A stretch of DNA of 64,000 bases from an uncultured Bulleidia sp. (GCA_934754415.1 CAKVIS010000004.1:1-64000), one strand, 5' to 3'; shown: positions 50,988 through 60,624, numbered from the stretch's first letter. The notes: generated by a model not told the origin, from the letters alone. Program-made: numbers and translations.

Positions 50988-53583
50988 ACTTATCCAGATC
51001 TTCAGGTTTCATATAAACATCACGTGGTTTTGAACCCTGTGCAGGGCCGATGATACCTGTTCTTTCCAGTTCATCAATCATTCTTGCCGCACGGTTATAT
51101 CCGATACCAAACTGCCTTTGTAAAGCACTTGTGCTGGCACGTTGTGCCCGAACAACATAATCTTTGACTTCCTGGTACATCGGATCTTCAGAAACACCGG
51201 TTGTTGGTGCTCCGTCAACATCATTGACACCTTCAAGAAGAATGAAGGAATCATCATAGTGTGGTGCCCATGCAGATAAACTGTCACAAATTCTCTGCAC
51301 TTCTTCATCAGTCACAAATACACCCTGAATACGCTGTGCAGAGTTAGCTCCGATTGGCATATACAGCATATCCCCGTTACCTAAAAGTCTTTCCGCTCCT
51401 ACATGATCAAGAATAACACGAGAATCTATAGAGCTGGAAACACTGAAAGCAATACGACTTGGTATATTGGCTTTAATAACTCCTGTTATAACATCACTGC
51501 TTGGTCTTTGCGTTGCAATAACAAGATGAATACCTGCTGCACGGGCAAGCTGGGTAAGTCTTTGGATAGAAGCTTCTACTTCCTTACCTGCAACCAGCAT
51601 AAGATCAGCAAGCTCATCTACAATAACGACAATATATGGCATTGGATCCATACGTTGTCTTTCATCCTGAGGCTTAGATTCCAGCATAGCATGATACCCT
51701 GCAATATTTCTGACATTATTCATAGCAAACAAATTATATCTTTCATCCATGATACGTACGATTACTTTCAAGGCATTATTTGCTTTATTCGGATCATTGA
51801 TGACTGGTCCTATTAAATGAGGAATCTTCTGATATGGAGTAAATTCCACCTTCTTTGGATCTATCAATAACATCTTCACTTGATCAGGTCTTGTTCTGAG
51901 TAATAAGGAACAGATCAAAGAATTCATACATACAGATTTACCTGAACCTGTGGCACCGGCAATCAGTAAATGAGGCATCTTATCAATGCGGCAAGTGACA
52001 GGCTGTCCCAGTAAATCCTTCCCCAGGAAGAACAATAAAGGCTGTTCTTTTTCCTTGTCAGAAAGAGAACCTACCAGTTCCTTCATCTTTACTGGTGTGG
52101 ATTTTTCATTTGGAATTTCGATACCCACAGCATTCTTTCCAGGAATCGGTGCTTCGATACGAATATCTTTAGCTTCCAGCTGCATCTTCAGATTATCCGC
52201 AAGTCCGAGAATCTTGGAGACTTTGACTGTTTCATCCGGTTTCACTTCAAACTGCGTCACAGAAGGTCCGATATGAATATCTTTGACAACAGATGGTATA
52301 TCAAACGTTGCCAGAGCATGTACCAGAGCTTCCCCTCTGCGCTTAGCACTGGCCTCGTTTTCTCCTTTTCCATTTTTAGGAGGAATAGGATCCAGTACAC
52401 GCATAGGATTTGGTCTTCTGTAATTGGCATAATTGGTAGATGCTTTTGTCTGTGACTTTTCTTCCCTGCTTTCTTTTACAACAGGAGTTACTGTCGGTTG
52501 AGGAACAGGTTCTTCCTCTATTGGTTCTGACTCTTCTTCAATTACTGGCGGAACAGTTTCTTCTACCACTTCCTCACAGGTATGAGACGGATAGAATTCT
52601 TCCTCTTCATCCGGAGTAGTTGTATCCTGTAAATCGTCTACAGAAATAAAGATATTGGATTGTGCACTGAGCGGCCTTTGAAGTTTTAAGGTATTCTCCA
52701 GAGAATCTGTTTCAGATAATAAAGGAATCTCATGAGTATCTCCTTCATCTTTATCTGCTCGAATATCGATTTTAGACCTTTCAGGAGCTGTTGTCATTTT
52801 AGGCTTAAATCGAATAACAACTTCTTCCCCTTTATCCAGTTTCTGCTGTACTTCATTGAGATCCTGTTCTTCTACTGCATCTCCATCAGCTTCTATGAAA
52901 TTTGCCTTTTTAGATTTATGCGTTTCAATCATTTTCCAAAGATTAGGCTTCTCCTTAGGTTCTTCTTCGATGATTTCTTCTTTTTCTTCACTTTCCGGTG
53001 CTTTAAAAAAATCTACTACATAAGAAAATGCATTTCTGTAGACATCCATAAATCCCATTAATACTGTTGCAATAATAAATACAGCAATCATAAAGATGAC
53101 TGTACCGGATAATCCGATGGCTGTAGTACTTAAAGCATAAAGTAAAGTTCCAACAATGCCCCCGCCTAAGGACATCTGTACATCGCTGACAAAGTATTGA
53201 GATACATTAGTATAAAATGGCTGTAAAGCACCAAATCCCGTACCATTCTTACTACATGCAAGATATGCGCCGAGTAACAGAATATCCAGACTGATCAGAA
53301 GAATCGGCACAGGATTTTTAGCATCACTGGCATCTTTATAGTTAGAAGCAATAGAAATCAGATACCAGAACACAGCGATAAGCAAGATGAGGTAGAAGGT
53401 ATCTCCAAACACATACCTGAAAAGATTATAAAAGAAGGTACCTACAATACCTGCTTTTAATAGTCCGATAAGCGTCAATGAAAGAAGGATGATAACTTTC
53501 ACCCATTGGATCAGCTGATCATCCATTTCTGCTGTACTATTCTTTTTTTTCTGTTTTGTATTTTTCTTTTTTCCAGTACTCAC
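50986..53583 (-). CDS. ftsK: DNA translocase FtsK/SpoIIIE
   Basis: Septal DNA pump, 865 aa. Four N-terminal membrane helices (to about residue 185), an acidic Pro/Glu-rich linker (about 190-390), then the motor: Walker A AGATGSGKSVCMNSL, Walker B VVIVDELADLMLVAGKE, ATQRPSSDVITG, and the DNA-reading gamma winged helix (STSALQRQFGIGYNRAARMI). The start codon is GTG at 53583 with AAGGAG 5 nt upstream. Upstream neighbour is the RNase J-like gene (18-nt gap). Confidence 0.96.
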   Translation of the reverse strand: MSTGKKKNTKQKKKNSTAEMDDQLIQWVKVIILLSLTLIGLLKAGIVGTFFYNLFRYVFGDTFYLILLIAVFWYLISIASNYKDASDAKNPVPILLISLDILLLGAYLACSKNGTGFGALQPFYTNVSQYFVSDVQMSLGGGIVGTLLYALSTTAIGLSGTVIFMIAVFIIATVLMGFMDVYRNAFSYVVDFFKAPESEEKEEIIEEEPKEKPNLWKMIETHKSKKANFIEADGDAVEEQDLNEVQQKLDKGEEVVIRFKPKMTTAPERSKIDIRADKDEGDTHEIPLLSETDSLENTLKLQRPLSAQSNIFISVDDLQDTTTPDEEEEFYPSHTCEEVVEETVPPVIEEESEPIEEEPVPQPTVTPVVKESREEKSQTKASTNYANYRRPNPMRVLDPIPPKNGKGENEASAKRRGEALVHALATFDIPSVVKDIHIGPSVTQFEVKPDETVKVSKILGLADNLKMQLEAKDIRIEAPIPGKNAVGIEIPNEKSTPVKMKELVGSLSDKEKEQPLLFFLGKDLLGQPVTCRIDKMPHLLIAGATGSGKSVCMNSLICSLLLRTRPDQVKMLLIDPKKVEFTPYQKIPHLIGPVINDPNKANNALKVIVRIMDERYNLFAMNNVRNIAGYHAMLESKPQDERQRMDPMPYIVVIVDELADLMLVAGKEVEASIQRLTQLARAAGIHLVIATQRPSSDVITGVIKANIPSRIAFSVSSSIDSRVILDHVGAERLLGNGDMLYMPIGANSAQRIQGVFVTDEEVQRICDSLSAWAPHYDDSFILLEGVNDVDGAPTTGVSEDPMYQEVKDYVVRAQRASTSALQRQFGIGYNRAARMIDELERTGIIGPAQGSKPRDVYMKPEDLDK

Positions 53584-53601
53584 AGTATCTCCTTCTTTGG
53601 T

Positions 53602-55269
53602 TTAATCTTTGATATTAATTTCAACAATAGCCGGTAAAATCATTGGACGTTTACCAGTTTCTTTCAGGACATAACGTGCAATCTTATCACGAGCATCACT
53701 TCTGCAGGTCAGATTGTCATATTTGTTCTCTTTAACTGCATCATTAATGGTCTTTTCAATAATATTACCAACTTCCTGAACAATGTAATCTGCATCCTTC
53801 AGATAAATAACACCTCTGCTTTGTACATCTGGTCCGCCAATAATTTCCTTTGTCTTGTGATTTACAACAACACCAACAATGATAGCACCATCTGTACTGA
53901 GTGTTTCTCTGTCTTTCAATACCATACCACTGGCATCCAGGTTATCGTTACCATCCACAAGAATATCTTCGGCAGATACTCTGTCAAAGTTATTATTCAG
54001 CTCGCCATCCTGAATAGTTGCAATCTGCCCATCATCCATAACAATGATGTTATTTGCGGCAAATCCCATATCCAGTGCAATATTGGCATTGGCAATCAAC
54101 TGTCTGTATTCCCCTTTTACAGGAATATAGTATTTAGGTTTCATCAGATATACCATCATCTTGATATCTTCAATAGACGCATGCATTGTAAATGCACGTT
54201 TAGTATCAATATTGACAACTTTGCCTGCTTCTCTGTATACATCATCTTCCATGGAAGCAGCTTCTCTTTCTGTACCTGGAACAGCTGGAGAAGCAATCAA
54301 TACAGTATCTGTGCTCTTGAATTCAATCGTATTGTCTTCTTTAGTGGCAATCTTATGTACTTTCTTGAATATAGTGGAACCGGTACCTGCGACAATAACA
54401 ATGACATTTTCAATGTCATTTGTGAAAGAACTAGGTGGAACTTCAAGGCCTGCAGGAATACGATAATATCCCAGTTTTGCCATGTCTGCCATCAGATTTC
54501 GCAATTCATCATCATAAATCATGACTTTACGATTATACTTATTGGCAAGCTCAATCACTTCAATCACTCTGTAAATGTTCTGATTGAATAATGTGATAAA
54601 CAGTCTTCCCGGAGCATCATCAAAATATGGTTCAATAGAAGAGGTAATACGATGATTAGGAGCAGAATGTCCCATTCTTGTAGCACCCACTGATTCGCAC
54701 ATTAATGCCAGAACACCATCGTTACCAAGATCTGTGACGTTGGTAATATCAAAATTAAAGGCATCATTTTTTGTATCATAGTCAACAATAAATTCAGAAC
54801 TGTAGACAATATAGCCGTCTGCAGTCTTGATAGCTACACCGAACCCATCCGCAATGGACTGTGTCGTTCCAAAGGTACGAATCTGTGTAGAACCGATTTT
54901 AAATTCAGAATTACGACGAATTCTGTGAATATTCAGGTCTTTTAATCCTGCTTTCTTTGCTTTTCTTTCAAACATTAAAGCAGTAAATGGAGCCATATAC
55001 ACAGGCACATTCGGAATTTCTTTCAATAAGTTTGGAAGAGCTGCCATAACATCTTCATGACCGTGTGTGATAAAGATACCTTTGATACGTTTCTCATTCT
55101 CTTTAAGATAAGTGAAATCAGGAATGATCATGGAAACGCCAAACTGTTCTCCATCTGGATATTTCAATCCGCATTCCAGAACAAATATATCTTTATTATT
55201 CTCTATGACATACATGTTTTTGCCGTCTTCATCGAGACCGCCTAACGCAAAAATACGCACTTTACTCAT
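53602..55269 (-). CDS. rnjB: RNase J2-like metallo-beta-lactamase/beta-CASP protein
   Basis: 555-aa member of the RNase J family. The N-terminal motif that is HxHxDH in active RNase J1 reads THGHEDVMAALP, so the last His (residue 74) is Val. The DSTN-type motif reads MCESVGATRMG, and the normal PVHGEYR reads PVKGEYRQL. The pattern resembles RNase J2, which has weak activity and works in a complex with RNase J1; rnjA should lie elsewhere. The segment ASPAVPGTEREAASMED fits the beta-CASP domain. Good SD; own promoter after miaB; followed by ftsK. Confidence 0.85.
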   Translation of the reverse strand: MSKVRIFALGGLDEDGKNMYVIENNKDIFVLECGLKYPDGEQFGVSMIIPDFTYLKENEKRIKGIFITHGHEDVMAALPNLLKEIPNVPVYMAPFTALMFERKAKKAGLKDLNIHRIRRNSEFKIGSTQIRTFGTTQSIADGFGVAIKTADGYIVYSSEFIVDYDTKNDAFNFDITNVTDLGNDGVLALMCESVGATRMGHSAPNHRITSSIEPYFDDAPGRLFITLFNQNIYRVIEVIELANKYNRKVMIYDDELRNLMADMAKLGYYRIPAGLEVPPSSFTNDIENVIVIVAGTGSTIFKKVHKIATKEDNTIEFKSTDTVLIASPAVPGTEREAASMEDDVYREAGKVVNIDTKRAFTMHASIEDIKMMVYLMKPKYYIPVKGEYRQLIANANIALDMGFAANNIIVMDDGQIATIQDGELNNNFDRVSAEDILVDGNDNLDASGMVLKDRETLSTDGAIIVGVVVNHKTKEIIGGPDVQSRGVIYLKDADYIVQEVGNIIEKTINDAVKENKYDNLTCRSDARDKIARYVLKETGKRPMILPAIVEINIKD

Positions 55270-55309
55270 AATTATCCTCCGTATAAATAGATACTTATTT
55301 CCGACTAAT

Positions 55310-55338
55310 ATTATAAAGAAATAAGCTTATTTTTACAA
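55310..55338 (-). promoter_or_regulatory. Promoter of the RNase J-like gene
   Basis: -35 TTGTAA (55333-55338, overlapping the miaB stop), 17-nt spacer containing palindrome AAATAAGCTTATTT, -10 TATAAT (55310-55315). Confidence 0.7.
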
Positions 55339-56766
55339 TGCTTCCCCATCGAGAGAAAAGCTGTGAACTTTTGTGATTTTAACCGGAACAATCTGACCCA
55401 CAAGACCTTCAGGGCCTGTAAAGTTGACCAGTTTATTTTCTTCACTGTATCCGGTATACACATCGCTTCTTTTCTTACTTGGTCCTTCGCACAGTACATA
55501 CAGTACTTTGTTCAGATATCTGTCATTACTTTCCTTAGCATACTTTGCAAGACGTTCATTCAGAATCTGCAATCTTTCCTTTTTAACACTCATTGGTATC
55601 GTGTCTTCAAAGTTAGCTGCAGGTGTACCGCTTCTTGGAGAGTAGATAAAGGAAAAAGCAGAATCATAATGGCAATAATCTACAAGATCCAGAGTTTCCT
55701 GGAACTGTGCATCTGTTTCATTAGGAAATCCTACAATAATGTCAGTAGTAAAGGTGATATCCGGAATAGCTTCCTTCATCTTATCGAATAACTCTTTGTA
55801 CTGTTCTACTGTATACCCTCTGTTCATTCTCTTTAAGATTTCGTTGGAACCAGACTGAACAGGAAGATGCAGAGATTTCATAATATTTGGATACTTCTTC
55901 ATGGCCTCAATTGTTGTATGAGAGTAATCTGTAGGATGAGAAGTATAGAAACGAATTCTTTCAATACCTGTTTCCGCTGTTTTTTCCAGTAATTTTGTAA
56001 AGCCATCTTCCATGCCAAGATCTTTACCATACGCATTAACATTCTGTCCAAGGAAGATAACTTCTTTGTGTCCGCTTTGTTTTAAAGACTGAACTTCTGC
56101 AAGAATATCTCCAACTCTTCTGGATCTTTCTCTTCCCCTTGTATATGGAACAATACAATATGTACAGAACTTATTGCATCCATACATGATATCCACAAAT
56201 GCCTTGCAGGAATCTCCTCTTTTTACAGGAAGATCTTCAATGACTTCACCTTCTTTGGAATAGACTTCTACAACCTTCTTATGTTTCTGCATATGCTGTA
56301 ATAACAAATCAGGGAAACGATACAGATTATGTGTTCCAAAAATCATATCCACCTGAGGATAGCTTTGTAGTAATTCCTGTACGACTGCCTCCTCCTGTGC
56401 CATACATCCACAGACACAGAATACCTTTTCAGGATCTTCTTCTTTTAATCCCTTTAATGCACCAAGCTGTCCCAAAACATGTTCTTCGGCAGTTCTTCTG
56501 ACTGCGCATGTATTAAAAACAATAACACTTGCTTCATGCGGATCCTCTGTAGGTGTAAATCCCATCTCTTCAAAAATTCCTGCAAGAGTTTCACTGTCAC
56601 GAACATTCGCCTGACAACCATAAGTCTTTAACAAATATTTTTTATTATCCCCAAGATGTAAAGCTTCTTCCGGCATTTTAAACAACCCGTAATCTACTTT
56701 AGTTTCTTCTTTTGTACGGCGTGCTGCCTGTCTTAAATCTGGTAATATGTAATCATTTTTTTTCAT
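55333..56766 (-). CDS. miaB: tRNA-2-methylthio-N6-dimethylallyladenosine synthase
   Basis: Radical SAM methylthiotransferase acting on i6A37 of tRNAs reading UNN codons. N-terminal UPF0004 domain with Cys residues in TYGCQANVRDSE, NTCAVR and VCGCMAQ; radical SAM motif CNKFCTYCIVPYTRG; C-terminal TRAM domain. 477 aa. Start at 56766 because GGAG is 7 nt upstream; an ATG two codons earlier is too close. Extended -10 (TG-T-TATAAT) at 56786-56794. Confidence 0.96.
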   Translation of the reverse strand: MKKNDYILPDLRQAARRTKEETKVDYGLFKMPEEALHLGDNKKYLLKTYGCQANVRDSETLAGIFEEMGFTPTEDPHEASVIVFNTCAVRRTAEEHVLGQLGALKGLKEEDPEKVFCVCGCMAQEEAVVQELLQSYPQVDMIFGTHNLYRFPDLLLQHMQKHKKVVEVYSKEGEVIEDLPVKRGDSCKAFVDIMYGCNKFCTYCIVPYTRGRERSRRVGDILAEVQSLKQSGHKEVIFLGQNVNAYGKDLGMEDGFTKLLEKTAETGIERIRFYTSHPTDYSHTTIEAMKKYPNIMKSLHLPVQSGSNEILKRMNRGYTVEQYKELFDKMKEAIPDITFTTDIIVGFPNETDAQFQETLDLVDYCHYDSAFSFIYSPRSGTPAANFEDTIPMSVKKERLQILNERLAKYAKESNDRYLNKVLYVLCEGPSKKRSDVYTGYSEENKLVNFTGPEGLVGQIVPVKITKVHSFSLDGEAL

Positions 56767-56785
56767 AGTCATTCTCCGAGTACTT

Positions 56786-56794
56786 ATTATAACA
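56786..56794 (-). promoter_or_regulatory. Extended -10 promoter of miaB
   Basis: TG-T-TATAAT, about 20 nt before the miaB ATG, giving a short leader that contains the SD. Confidence 0.6.
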
Positions 56795-56803
56795 ATTGAA
56801 TAA

Positions 56804-56828
56804 AGAAAAACCAGCTTTTATGCTGGTC
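56804..56828 (-). terminator. Terminator of the ferredoxin gene
   Basis: Minus strand: stem ACCAGC/GCTGGT with a 6-nt loop and TTTTTC tail, 26 nt after the ferredoxin stop. Confidence 0.8.
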
Positions 56829-56853
56829 CTCTTTTCAAATTTGATTTTTCAGA

Positions 56854-57030
56854 TTATTTCTGAGAAATGCACTGAACTGGACATGTTCCCATACATGTTC
56901 CACAATCAATACATACATCTTCGTTGCACTGTGACTTACCTTCATCGTTTAATGTAAGAGCAGAAACAGGGCAAACTCCTGTACATGCACCACAACCGAT
57001 GCACTGATCCTGATCAACTGTAACTGGCAT
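56854..57030 (-). CDS. 2[4Fe-4S] ferredoxin
   Basis: Small electron carrier of 58 aa. Both cluster motifs are intact: CIGCGACTGVCPVSA and CIDCGTCMGTCPVQC, the clostridial-type 8-Cys pattern. The start MPVTVDQDQ follows AAGGAGG. It has its own promoter (57056-57084) and terminator. Partner enzymes are not adjacent; pyruvate:ferredoxin oxidoreductase or hydrogenase would be typical partners, and the nearby radical SAM enzymes also need a low-potential donor (inference). Confidence 0.95.
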   Translation of the reverse strand: MPVTVDQDQCIGCGACTGVCPVSALTLNDEGKSQCNEDVCIDCGTCMGTCPVQCISQK

Positions 57031-57055
57031 TTTGTTAAGCCTCCTTCATGTGGAT

Positions 57056-57084
57056 ATTCTAGCATTTTTACCCACCTGTTTCAA
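57056..57084 (-). promoter_or_regulatory. Promoter of the ferredoxin gene
   Basis: -35 TTGAAA (57079-57084), 17-nt spacer, -10 TAGAAT (57056-57061). Confidence 0.8.
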
Positions 57085-57152
57085 CACTTTGATGAAATGT
57101 TAGATTGTTAAAAAACATGCTCAAACAGTTAGCTTTTTCTAACTTTAAAAGA

Positions 57153-57178
57153 GAAAAAAAGCTATCTTTCGATAGCTT
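57153..57178 (-). terminator. Terminator of rny
   Basis: Minus strand: stem AAGCTATC/GATAGCTT with a GAAA loop and seven T, overlapping the rny stop. Confidence 0.9.
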
Positions 57179-58727
57179 ATTTGGCAAGTTCCTGTACTCT
57201 TACTTCACGGATAAGAGTAACTTTAATCTGTCCAGGATATGTCAGTTCATTTTCAATCTTTTCACGAATATCGTGTGCAATCTTAACCATAGTGATGTCA
57301 TCTACCTTTTCAGGTTTTACCATAACTCTGACTTCTCTTCCTGCCTGAATTGCAAAGGCTCTTTCAACCCCTTCAAAACCAGTAGCAATCTTTTCAAGAC
57401 TTTCCAGACGATTGATATATCCTTCCATGGATTCGTAACGTGCACCAGGTCTTGCAGCAGACAAAGTATCAGCTGCAGCAACAAGTACAGAAATGATATC
57501 CTGTGCTTCCGCATCCCCATGATGACTTTCAATGGCATTGATAACAATAGGATTTTCACCATATTTCTTGGCATATTTCACACCAAGTTCCACGTGGCTT
57601 CCTTCCTGTTCAAAGTCTACTGCTTTGCCAATATCATGTAACAGCCCAGCACGTCTTGCAAGTGCCTGATTCAGGCCTAATTCTGCAGCCATAAGTCCAG
57701 AGAACTGAGCTACTTCAATAGAATGCTGTAAAGCATTCTGTCCATAGGAATATCTGTAACGCAGTCTGCCAATCAGACGTACTAGTTCCTTGTTCATTCT
57801 GCCAATACCAAGTTTAAAGATAGTTTCATTACCAATCTTTAAAACAGTTTCTTCAAGATCACGTGTTGTCTTTTCAACTACTTCTTCAATTCTTCCTGGC
57901 TGAATACGGCCATCTTTCATTAAAGTTTCCAAAGACTGACGTGCAATTTCTCTTCGAATCGGATCAAAACAGGAAACAGTGATAATATCAGGCGTATCGT
58001 CAATAATCAGATCCACACCTGTTGCCTGTTCAATAGCTTTAATGTTACGACCTTCTCTACCGATAATACGGCCTTTCATTTCTTCACTTGTCAAAGTGAC
58101 TGTAGAAACAGTTCTTTCAATAACTTCTTCCTGTGAATAACGATGAATTGCTGCAGCAATGACATTACGTGCATTTTCTGTAGCTTGATTTTCTGCTTCT
58201 TCCTGTTGTTCATGGATATACTGTGCTACTTCTTTTTCACACATCTTTGCCGTAATATCCATCAGTTCTTTATGTGCATCTTCCTGAGATAAGTGTGAGA
58301 CTTTTTCCAAAACCTGAACCTGCTCATCGATACGGGATTGCAGTTCTTCTTTCTGCTTCTCGATGTCTGCAAGTTTGTTATCAATAGACTTATTTTTTTC
58401 GTTCAGCTTCTTTTCACTGTTAGCTAAGTTCTGTTCTCTGAAATTCAGACTGTCTTCACGACGAAGAAGTTTGTTCTCAAACTGCTGAATTTTATTCTGC
58501 TGAGTTTTTATTTCCTTCTCCGCCTGCAGCTGCATGTCATACACACGCTGCTTTCCGTCTAAAGTTGCCTGACGAACTACCGTTTCAGCTTTAGAATTAG
58601 CTTCTTTAATAATGTCTTCTGACTCAAGTTTTGCTTTTGTAAGCCCTTTTTTATTGAGTATAGACATGATGCCCACACCCACTAAAACACCAATCCCAGT
58701 GAAAAGTACAAAATACAGAGCGTCCAT
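57177..58727 (-). CDS. rny: Ribonuclease Y
   Basis: Membrane-anchored endoribonuclease starting bulk mRNA decay, 516 aa. N-terminal membrane helix (FVLFTGIGVLVGVGIMSIL), a long coiled coil to about residue 200, a KH domain (GRIIGREGRNIKAIEQATGV), and the HD domain with HSIEVAQ and LHDIGKAVD. Start 58727 set by GGAGG. Own promoter at 58776-58804. RNase Y and RNase J2-like genes are close here, as in the conserved Firmicutes region. Confidence 0.96.
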   Translation of the reverse strand: MDALYFVLFTGIGVLVGVGIMSILNKKGLTKAKLESEDIIKEANSKAETVVRQATLDGKQRVYDMQLQAEKEIKTQQNKIQQFENKLLRREDSLNFREQNLANSEKKLNEKNKSIDNKLADIEKQKEELQSRIDEQVQVLEKVSHLSQEDAHKELMDITAKMCEKEVAQYIHEQQEEAENQATENARNVIAAAIHRYSQEEVIERTVSTVTLTSEEMKGRIIGREGRNIKAIEQATGVDLIIDDTPDIITVSCFDPIRREIARQSLETLMKDGRIQPGRIEEVVEKTTRDLEETVLKIGNETIFKLGIGRMNKELVRLIGRLRYRYSYGQNALQHSIEVAQFSGLMAAELGLNQALARRAGLLHDIGKAVDFEQEGSHVELGVKYAKKYGENPIVINAIESHHGDAEAQDIISVLVAAADTLSAARPGARYESMEGYINRLESLEKIATGFEGVERAFAIQAGREVRVMVKPEKVDDITMVKIAHDIREKIENELTYPGQIKVTLIREVRVQELAK

Positions 58728-58775
58728 ACTCTTTTCCTCCATTCATTGTGATTGTGAGATATTATTCCCAATCAA

Positions 58776-58804
58776 TATTATACGGTTTTAACAGAGTTTT
58801 CACA
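58776..58804 (-). promoter_or_regulatory. Promoter of rny
   Basis: -35 TTGTGA (58799-58804), 17-nt spacer, -10 TATAAT (58776-58781). Confidence 0.75.
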
Positions 58805-58833
58805 AGCAAAATCCAATTCCTGTCTAAAAAATG

Positions 58834-58861
58834 AAAAAGCTGTCGAGATTCCGACAGCTTA
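58834..58861 (-). terminator. Terminator of recA
   Basis: Minus strand: stem AAGCTGTCG/CGACAGCTT, short loop, and TTTTTC tail, overlapping the recA stop. Confidence 0.88.
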
Positions 58862-59896
58862 CTCACTTACAGTTTCTTCTTTTCCAAAATACAGGTCATG
58901 AATCTTATTTTCCAACTCCTGTAATACATCCGGATGTGTTTCCACAAAAGCTCTTGCAGCGTTCAGACCCTGTCCGATTTTTTCTCCATTATAGGAGAAC
59001 CAGGCACCAGATTTTAATACATAATCGTTTTCTACAGCAATATTTAATACTTCATCTATATGAGAAATACCCTTACCGTAAATCATATTTACTGTTGCTA
59101 CTTTAAATGGTGGAGCAACCTTGTTTTTCACAACCTTGATCTTTGTGATACTGCCATAGGCATCTGTACCATTCTTCAGTGTCTCTCCGCGTCTTACATC
59201 CAGACGTACGGAAGAATAGAACTTTAATGCTCTTCCACCAGGTGTTGTTTCCGGATTACCAAACATAACACCTACTTTTTCACGTAACTGGTTGATAAAG
59301 ATAGCGGTTGTATTGGAATGATTCATTGCACCGGCAAGTTTTCTCATGGCTTTGGACATCAGTCTTGCCTGCAAACCTACAGAAGAATCACCCATTTCTC
59401 CATCTAATTCCGCCTGAGGTACAAGTGCGGCAACAGAGTCAATGACCACAAGATCAATGGCACCTGACTTTACCAGTACTTCACAGATATCCAATGCCTG
59501 CTCACCAGAATCTGGCTGAGATAGAATCAACTCATCAATATCCACGCCCAATGCTTTGGCATATTGAGGGTCAATGGCATTTTCCGCATCAATAAATGCA
59601 CATCTTCCACCCATTTTCTGACATTCTGCAATAGCATGTAATGCAAGGGTTGTTTTACCACTGGATTCAGGACCGAAAATTTCAATAATTCTTCCTTTTG
59701 GATATCCACCAATTCCCAGTGCAACATCCAGAGCAATGGATCCGGAAGGAATTGCATCAATAGCAACATTGGCACGATCTCCCAGTTTCATGATGGAACC
59801 TTTACCGTATTCTTTTTCAATGGCTTTCAAAGCTTCATTCAGCAAAGCTTCCTTTTTGTCGTCTGTAACTGTTTTTGTATCATCTTTTCTTGGCAT
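58859..59896 (-). CDS. recA: Recombinase RecA
   Basis: Strand-exchange protein and LexA co-protease, 345 aa. Walker [11 protein letters not shown], Walker [12 protein letters not shown]2 loop [20 protein letters not shown]. Length and domains are standard. SD AAGGAG. Located between pgsA and rny, a conserved Firmicutes neighbourhood. No clear LexA (SOS) box was identified upstream by eye. Confidence 0.98.
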   Translation of the reverse strand: MPRKDDTKTVTDDKKEALLNEALKAIEKEYGKGSIMKLGDRANVAIDAIPSGSIALDVALGIGGYPKGRIIEIFGPESSGKTTLALHAIAECQKMGGRCAFIDAENAIDPQYAKALGVDIDELILSQPDSGEQALDICEVLVKSGAIDLVVIDSVAALVPQAELDGEMGDSSVGLQARLMSKAMRKLAGAMNHSNTTAIFINQLREKVGVMFGNPETTPGGRALKFYSSVRLDVRRGETLKNGTDAYGSITKIKVVKNKVAPPFKVATVNMIYGKGISHIDEVLNIAVENDYVLKSGAWFSYNGEKIGQGLNAARAFVETHPDVLQELENKIHDLYFGKEETVSE

Positions 59897-59943
59897 ATAT
59901 GCTTTCTCCTTACATTTATACTATTCACTAAAAATGTAATTTT

Positions 59944-60537
59944 TTACTTAGATTCTAAAATATCTTCTTTTGTCTGATTAAAATACTGTATACCGGATAC
60001 CATGGAAACAAAAGCAGCAAACCATAATAAAATTTCACTGACCGGTAACCCAAACATTTCAAAAGGAAGATTATTCAATAAAACTACAGCAACTGTCACC
60101 ATCTGTAAAACTGTTTTGATTTTTCCCATCATGCCTGCAGCTACTACCTTTCCGTTTGTAGCAGCAACCATTCTGCATCCGTCAACAATAGTATCACGTG
60201 CAACCATGATAATAACCGGTACTACAGGAATAATACCTCTTGAAGCAAACAGTAAAAACATGGAAGTTGTCAGTAACTTATCTGCAATAGGATCTGCAAA
60301 CTTTCCAAATGTTGTAATCAGATTCTGGCTTCTGGCAATATGTCCATCCAGAGCGTCTGTTACAGCCGCAAGAACATAAAGAGCCAGAACAATCAGATTG
60401 ATGCTAGATAATTCCACTCCACCAATATGGAAAATAACCGGAGTCAATCCAATCGCGCTGTATGGAAATAAATACACAAGAATAATGACTGGAATCATAA
60501 CCATTCTCATGATTGTTAATCTGTTAGGTAAATTCAT
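59944..60537 (-). CDS. pgsA: CDP-diacylglycerol-glycerol-3-phosphate 3-phosphatidyltransferase
   Basis: Membrane enzyme of phosphatidylglycerol synthesis, 197 aa. CDP-alcohol phosphatidyltransferase motif TDALDGHIARSQNLITTFGKFADPIADK carries the conserved DG..AR..G...D...D residues, and several hydrophobic helices follow. The start at 60537 (MNLPNRLTIMR) has AGGAGG upstream. A longer in-frame reading would run into the RNase P RNA gene and is rejected. Own extended -10 promoter after rnpB. Confidence 0.95.
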   Translation of the reverse strand: MNLPNRLTIMRMVMIPVIILVYLFPYSAIGLTPVIFHIGGVELSSINLIVLALYVLAAVTDALDGHIARSQNLITTFGKFADPIADKLLTTSMFLLFASRGIIPVVPVIIMVARDTIVDGCRMVAATNGKVVAAGMMGKIKTVLQMVTVAVVLLNNLPFEMFGLPVSEILLWFAAFVSMVSGIQYFNQTKEDILESK

Positions 60538-60547
60538 TTTTTCCTCC

Positions 60548-60565
60548 TGTGGTTTCAAAACCACA
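60548..60565 (-). other. Hairpin at the 5' end of the pgsA mRNA
   Basis: Perfect inverted repeat TGTGGTTT/AAACCACA with a 2-nt centre, directly before the SD (GGAGG). The predicted transcript start falls within its first bases. Confidence 0.5.
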
Positions 60566-60568
60566 ATG

Positions 60569-60577
60569 ATTATACCA
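60569..60577 (-). promoter_or_regulatory. Extended -10 promoter of pgsA
   Basis: TG-G-TATAAT on the minus strand, 31 nt before the pgsA ATG, following the rnpB terminator. Confidence 0.6.
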
Positions 60578-60585
60578 TAAGAAAA

Positions 60586-60624
60586 AAGAAAAAAAGGAAG
60601 AAGGTGCTTTATGCATCTTCCTCC
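60586..60624 (-). terminator. Terminator of rnpB
   Basis: Minus strand: imperfect stem GGAAGATGC/GCACCTTCTTCC followed by seven T and further T-rich sequence, directly after the P1 helix of the RNase P RNA. Confidence 0.7.

Noticed and set aside
53821..54591. 256-codon plus-strand open frame within the RNase J-like gene
   Set aside because: Antisense to a conserved gene; composition is Ile/Asn/Cys-rich without any family motif, and there is no SD.
57105..57641. 178-codon plus-strand frame over the end of rny
   Set aside because: Antisense shadow of the HD-domain region of rny; no protein-like features.
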